A stretch of DNA of 64,000 nucleotides from Annona cherimola (lineage: Eukaryota; Streptophyta; Magnoliopsida; Magnoliales; Annonaceae): contig CM059971.1 in the NCBI GenBank assembly GCA_030490835.1, positions 46,920,012 to 46,984,011 of the forward strand. Direction: 5' to 3'. A program made the position numbers and the translations under genes. Of the stretch, positions 61,549 to 64,000 are shown piece by piece. Positions within the stretch are counted from its first letter, which is position 1. Every line of letters begins with the position of its first letter. A model generated the notes under the pieces. The model saw only the letters and a program-made list of their open reading frames with translations, searched no databases and was not told where the DNA came from.

Positions 61549-63182
61549 TCGAACGACAACGGATGACGTTAAAGGCATTCATATCGAATCAAATGAATTG
61601 AGTTGGATAGAATGAACATTGATTACTTAGAATTGAGTACATCTAAATCTAATTGACTTGATTTCACTGTAATGAGAACGGGTATACTTTAACGGATACC
61701 TATTGATTCAAAACAACTGACTCGGACAAAAGGAACTTCAATCAACAAGAATTGACAACAATCCCTAGATTTTATTTACATTCGAATGACAACAAACGAC
61801 CGTAAAAGCATTAAAATCGAATCAAATGAATTCAGTCGGATAGAATGAACTTCGATTATTTAGAATAGTGTACAACTCAATCTAATTGACTCGATTTGAT
61901 TGTAATGAGAACAAGTAAACTTTAACACATTCCAATAGATTCAAAACAACCGAATCGGACGTAAGGAACTTTAATAAATAAGAATTAACAACAATCCCTT
62001 GATTTCATTTACATTCAAACGACAACAAATGACATTAAAAGTATTCAAATCGAATCAAATAAATTCAATCGGATAGAATGAACTTTCATTATCTAGAATT
62101 GAGTACAACTAAATCCAATTGACTTGATTTGACTGTAATGAGAACGAGTAAACTTTAACGCATTCAAATAGATTCAAAGCAACCGAATAGGACGTAAGGA
62201 ACTTCAATAAATAAGAATTAACAACAATCCCTTTATTTCGTTTGCATTTGAACGACAACGGATGACGTTAAAGGCATTCATATCGAATCAAATGAATTGA
62301 GTTGGATAGAATGAACATTGATTAGTTAGAATTGAGTACATCTAAATCTAATTGACTTGATTTCACTGTAATGAGAACGGGTATACTTTAACGGATACCT
62401 ATTGATTCAAAACAACTGACTCGGACAAAAGGAACTTCAATCAACAAGAATTGACAACAATCCCTTGATTTTATTTACATTCGAACGACAACAAATGACC
62501 TTAAAAGCATTCAAATCGAATCAAATGAATTCAGTCGGATAGAATGAACTTTGATTATTTAGAATAGTGTACAACTCAATCTAATTGACTCGATTTGATT
62601 GTAATGAGAACAAGTAAACTTTAACGCATTCCAATAGATTCAAAACAACCGAATCGGACGTAAGGAACTTTAATAAATAAGAATTAACAACAATCCCTTG
62701 ATTTCATTTACATTCAAACGACAACAAATGACATTAAAAGTATTCAAATCGAATCAAATAAATTCAATCGGATAGAATGAACTTTCATTATCTAGAATTG
62801 AGTACAACTAAATCCAATTGACTTGATTTGACTGTAATGAGAACGAGTAAACTTTAACGCATTCAAATAGATTCAAAGCAACTGAATAGGACGTAAGGAA
62901 CTTCAATAAATAAGAATTAACAACAATCCCTTTATTTCGTTTGCATTTGAACGATAACGGATGACGTTAAAGGCATTCATATCGAATCAAATGAATTGAG
63001 TTGGATAGAATGAACATTGATTAGTTAGATTGAGTACATCTAAATCTAATTGACTTGATTTCACTGTAATGAGAACGGGTATACTTTAACGAATACCTAT
63101 TGATTCAAAACAACTGACTCGGACAAAAGGAACTTCAATCAACATGAATTGACAACAATACCTTGATTTCGTTTACATTCGA
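61549..63182 (+). repeat. Trimeric higher-order repeat, block 3
   Basis: The same a-b-c order returns about 18 kb away. It shares with block 2 the private variants GAACGATAACGG (43364 and 62949, offset 19585), CAACTGAATAGGACG and GTTAGATTGAG, so it is closest to block 2, not block 1. Confidence 0.8.
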
Positions 63183-64000
63183 ACGACAACGGATGACGTT
63201 AAAGGCATTCAAATCGAATCAAATGAATTGAGGTGGATAGAATGAACTTTGATTATTTAGAATAGTGTACAACTCAATCTAATTGACTTGATTTTACTGT
63301 AATGAGAAGGAGTAAACTTTAACGCATTCTAATAGATTCAAAACAACCAAATCAGATGTAAGGAACTTCAATAAACAAGAATTAACAACAATCCCTTGAT
63401 TTTATTTACATTCGAACGACAACGAACGACCTTAAAAGCATTGAAATCGAATCAAATGAATTCAGTCGGATAGAATGAACTTTGATTATTTAGAATAGTG
63501 TACAACTCAATCTAATTGACTTGATTTGACTGTAATTAGAAGGAGTAAACTTTAAAGAATTCCAATAGATTCAAAACAACCAAATCGGACGTAAGGAACT
63601 TCAATAAACAAGACTTAACAACAATCCCTTGATTTCATTTACATTCGAACGACAACAAAGGACCGTAAACGCATTCAAATCGAATCAACTGAATTCAGTC
63701 GGATAGAATGAACTTTGATTATTTAGAATAGTGTACAACTCAATCTAATTGACTTGATTTGAGTGTAATGAGAACAAGTAAACTTTAACGCATTCCAATA
63801 GATTCAAAACATCCGAATCGGACGTAAGGAACTTTAATAAACAAGAATTAATAACAATCCCTTGATTTTATTTTCATTTGAACGACAACAAATGACATTA
63901 AAAGCATTCAAATCGAATCAAATGAATTCAGTCGGATAGAATGAACTTTCATTATCTACAATTGAGTGCAACTAAATCTAATTGACTTGATTTGACTGTA

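Larger units (their letters stand above)
37316..64000 (+). repeat. Satellite array, 233-bp monomer, about 114 copies, open at the right
   Basis: The landmark GAACGAC recurs at 37328, 37560, 37793, 38026, 38259 and 38492, i.e. every 232-233 bp, to the window end. Some monomers have deletions (9 bp before 38716; about 69 bp at 46391, 48185 and 49047). The monomer is AT-rich, has stops in all frames, and codes for nothing. Each monomer contains two related halves: GAATCAAATGAATT...TCGGA...GAACTT...CTTGATTT and GATTCAAAACAACC...TCGGA...GAACTT...CTTGATTT, about 119 and 114 bp apart. Many copy-to-copy differences fall at CG (CGGACG, CGGATG, CAGATG). No rRNA gene, telomere repeat or transposon lies in it. 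Whether it is centromeric is unknown. Confidence 0.97.

Noticed and set aside
37316..64000. CRISPR-like array or rDNA spacer repeats
   Set aside because: Units are contiguous 233-bp monomers without repeat-spacer structure; no rRNA sequence lies nearby, and the context is a plant genome.
37316..64000. Calling the satellite centromeric
   Set aside because: Length and AT-richness allow it, but no CENH3 data, no centromeric CRM element and no known family match can be shown from sequence alone.

Overview
The window looks like repetitive, probably pericentromeric or otherwise heterochromatic, DNA of a flowering plant (most likely a eudicot, species not determined). It holds Ty3/gypsy chromoviruses with tRNA-iMet-type primer sites and multi-kilobase LTRs, Copia-type LTRs, a poly(A) tRNA-derived SINE, a hAT-type MITE, and a 26.7-kb AT-rich satellite array. 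No intact protein gene was found. Every retrotransposon coding region is broken.

Layout. 1-499 is the 3' end of a Copia-type LTR that landed inside the integrase of element A. 500-7178 is element A, a degraded minus-strand chromovirus (integrase, RNase H, RT, protease, gag, PBS, 5' LTR); its 3' part lies left of the window. 7179-7909 is older locus DNA with one candidate first exon. 7910-18459 is a nest of four solo LTRs, each with a visible 5-bp target-site duplication: C (7910-18459) is interrupted by D (11294-14718) and by the Copia-type E (14885-18432), and E is interrupted by F (15856-17573). 18460-22161 resumes the older locus with degenerate repeats rich in AGCATG and two decayed copies of a plant transposon-like protein domain. 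22162-37315 is element B, a second minus-strand chromovirus. Its left (3') LTR later received a SINE and a hAT MITE; both empty sites survive in its right (5') LTR. Its internal region carries an extra, decayed open reading frame between PBS and gag. The 5' LTR is cut off about 60 bp before its outer end by a satellite array that fills 37316-64000 and runs off the window.

Satellite. The monomer is about 233 bp, roughly 114 copies. It is itself an old dimer of two diverged half-units (about 119 and 114 bp). The array has higher-order structure: a trimeric unit (about 698 bp) in three separate blocks, a tetrameric unit (933 bp), a fresh 862-bp tandem duplication, and a duplication of more than 3 kb at an offset of 4193 bp. 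No transposon was seen inside the array.

Best leads: the additional upstream ORF of element B, the half-unit ancestry and layered higher-order organisation of the satellite, the abrupt satellite/LTR junction, the array of GTCGAC-centred hairpin repeats inside the Copia-type LTR, and the AGCATG-rich locus with duplicated domain remnants. All coordinates were read by eye; no alignments or database searches were run.
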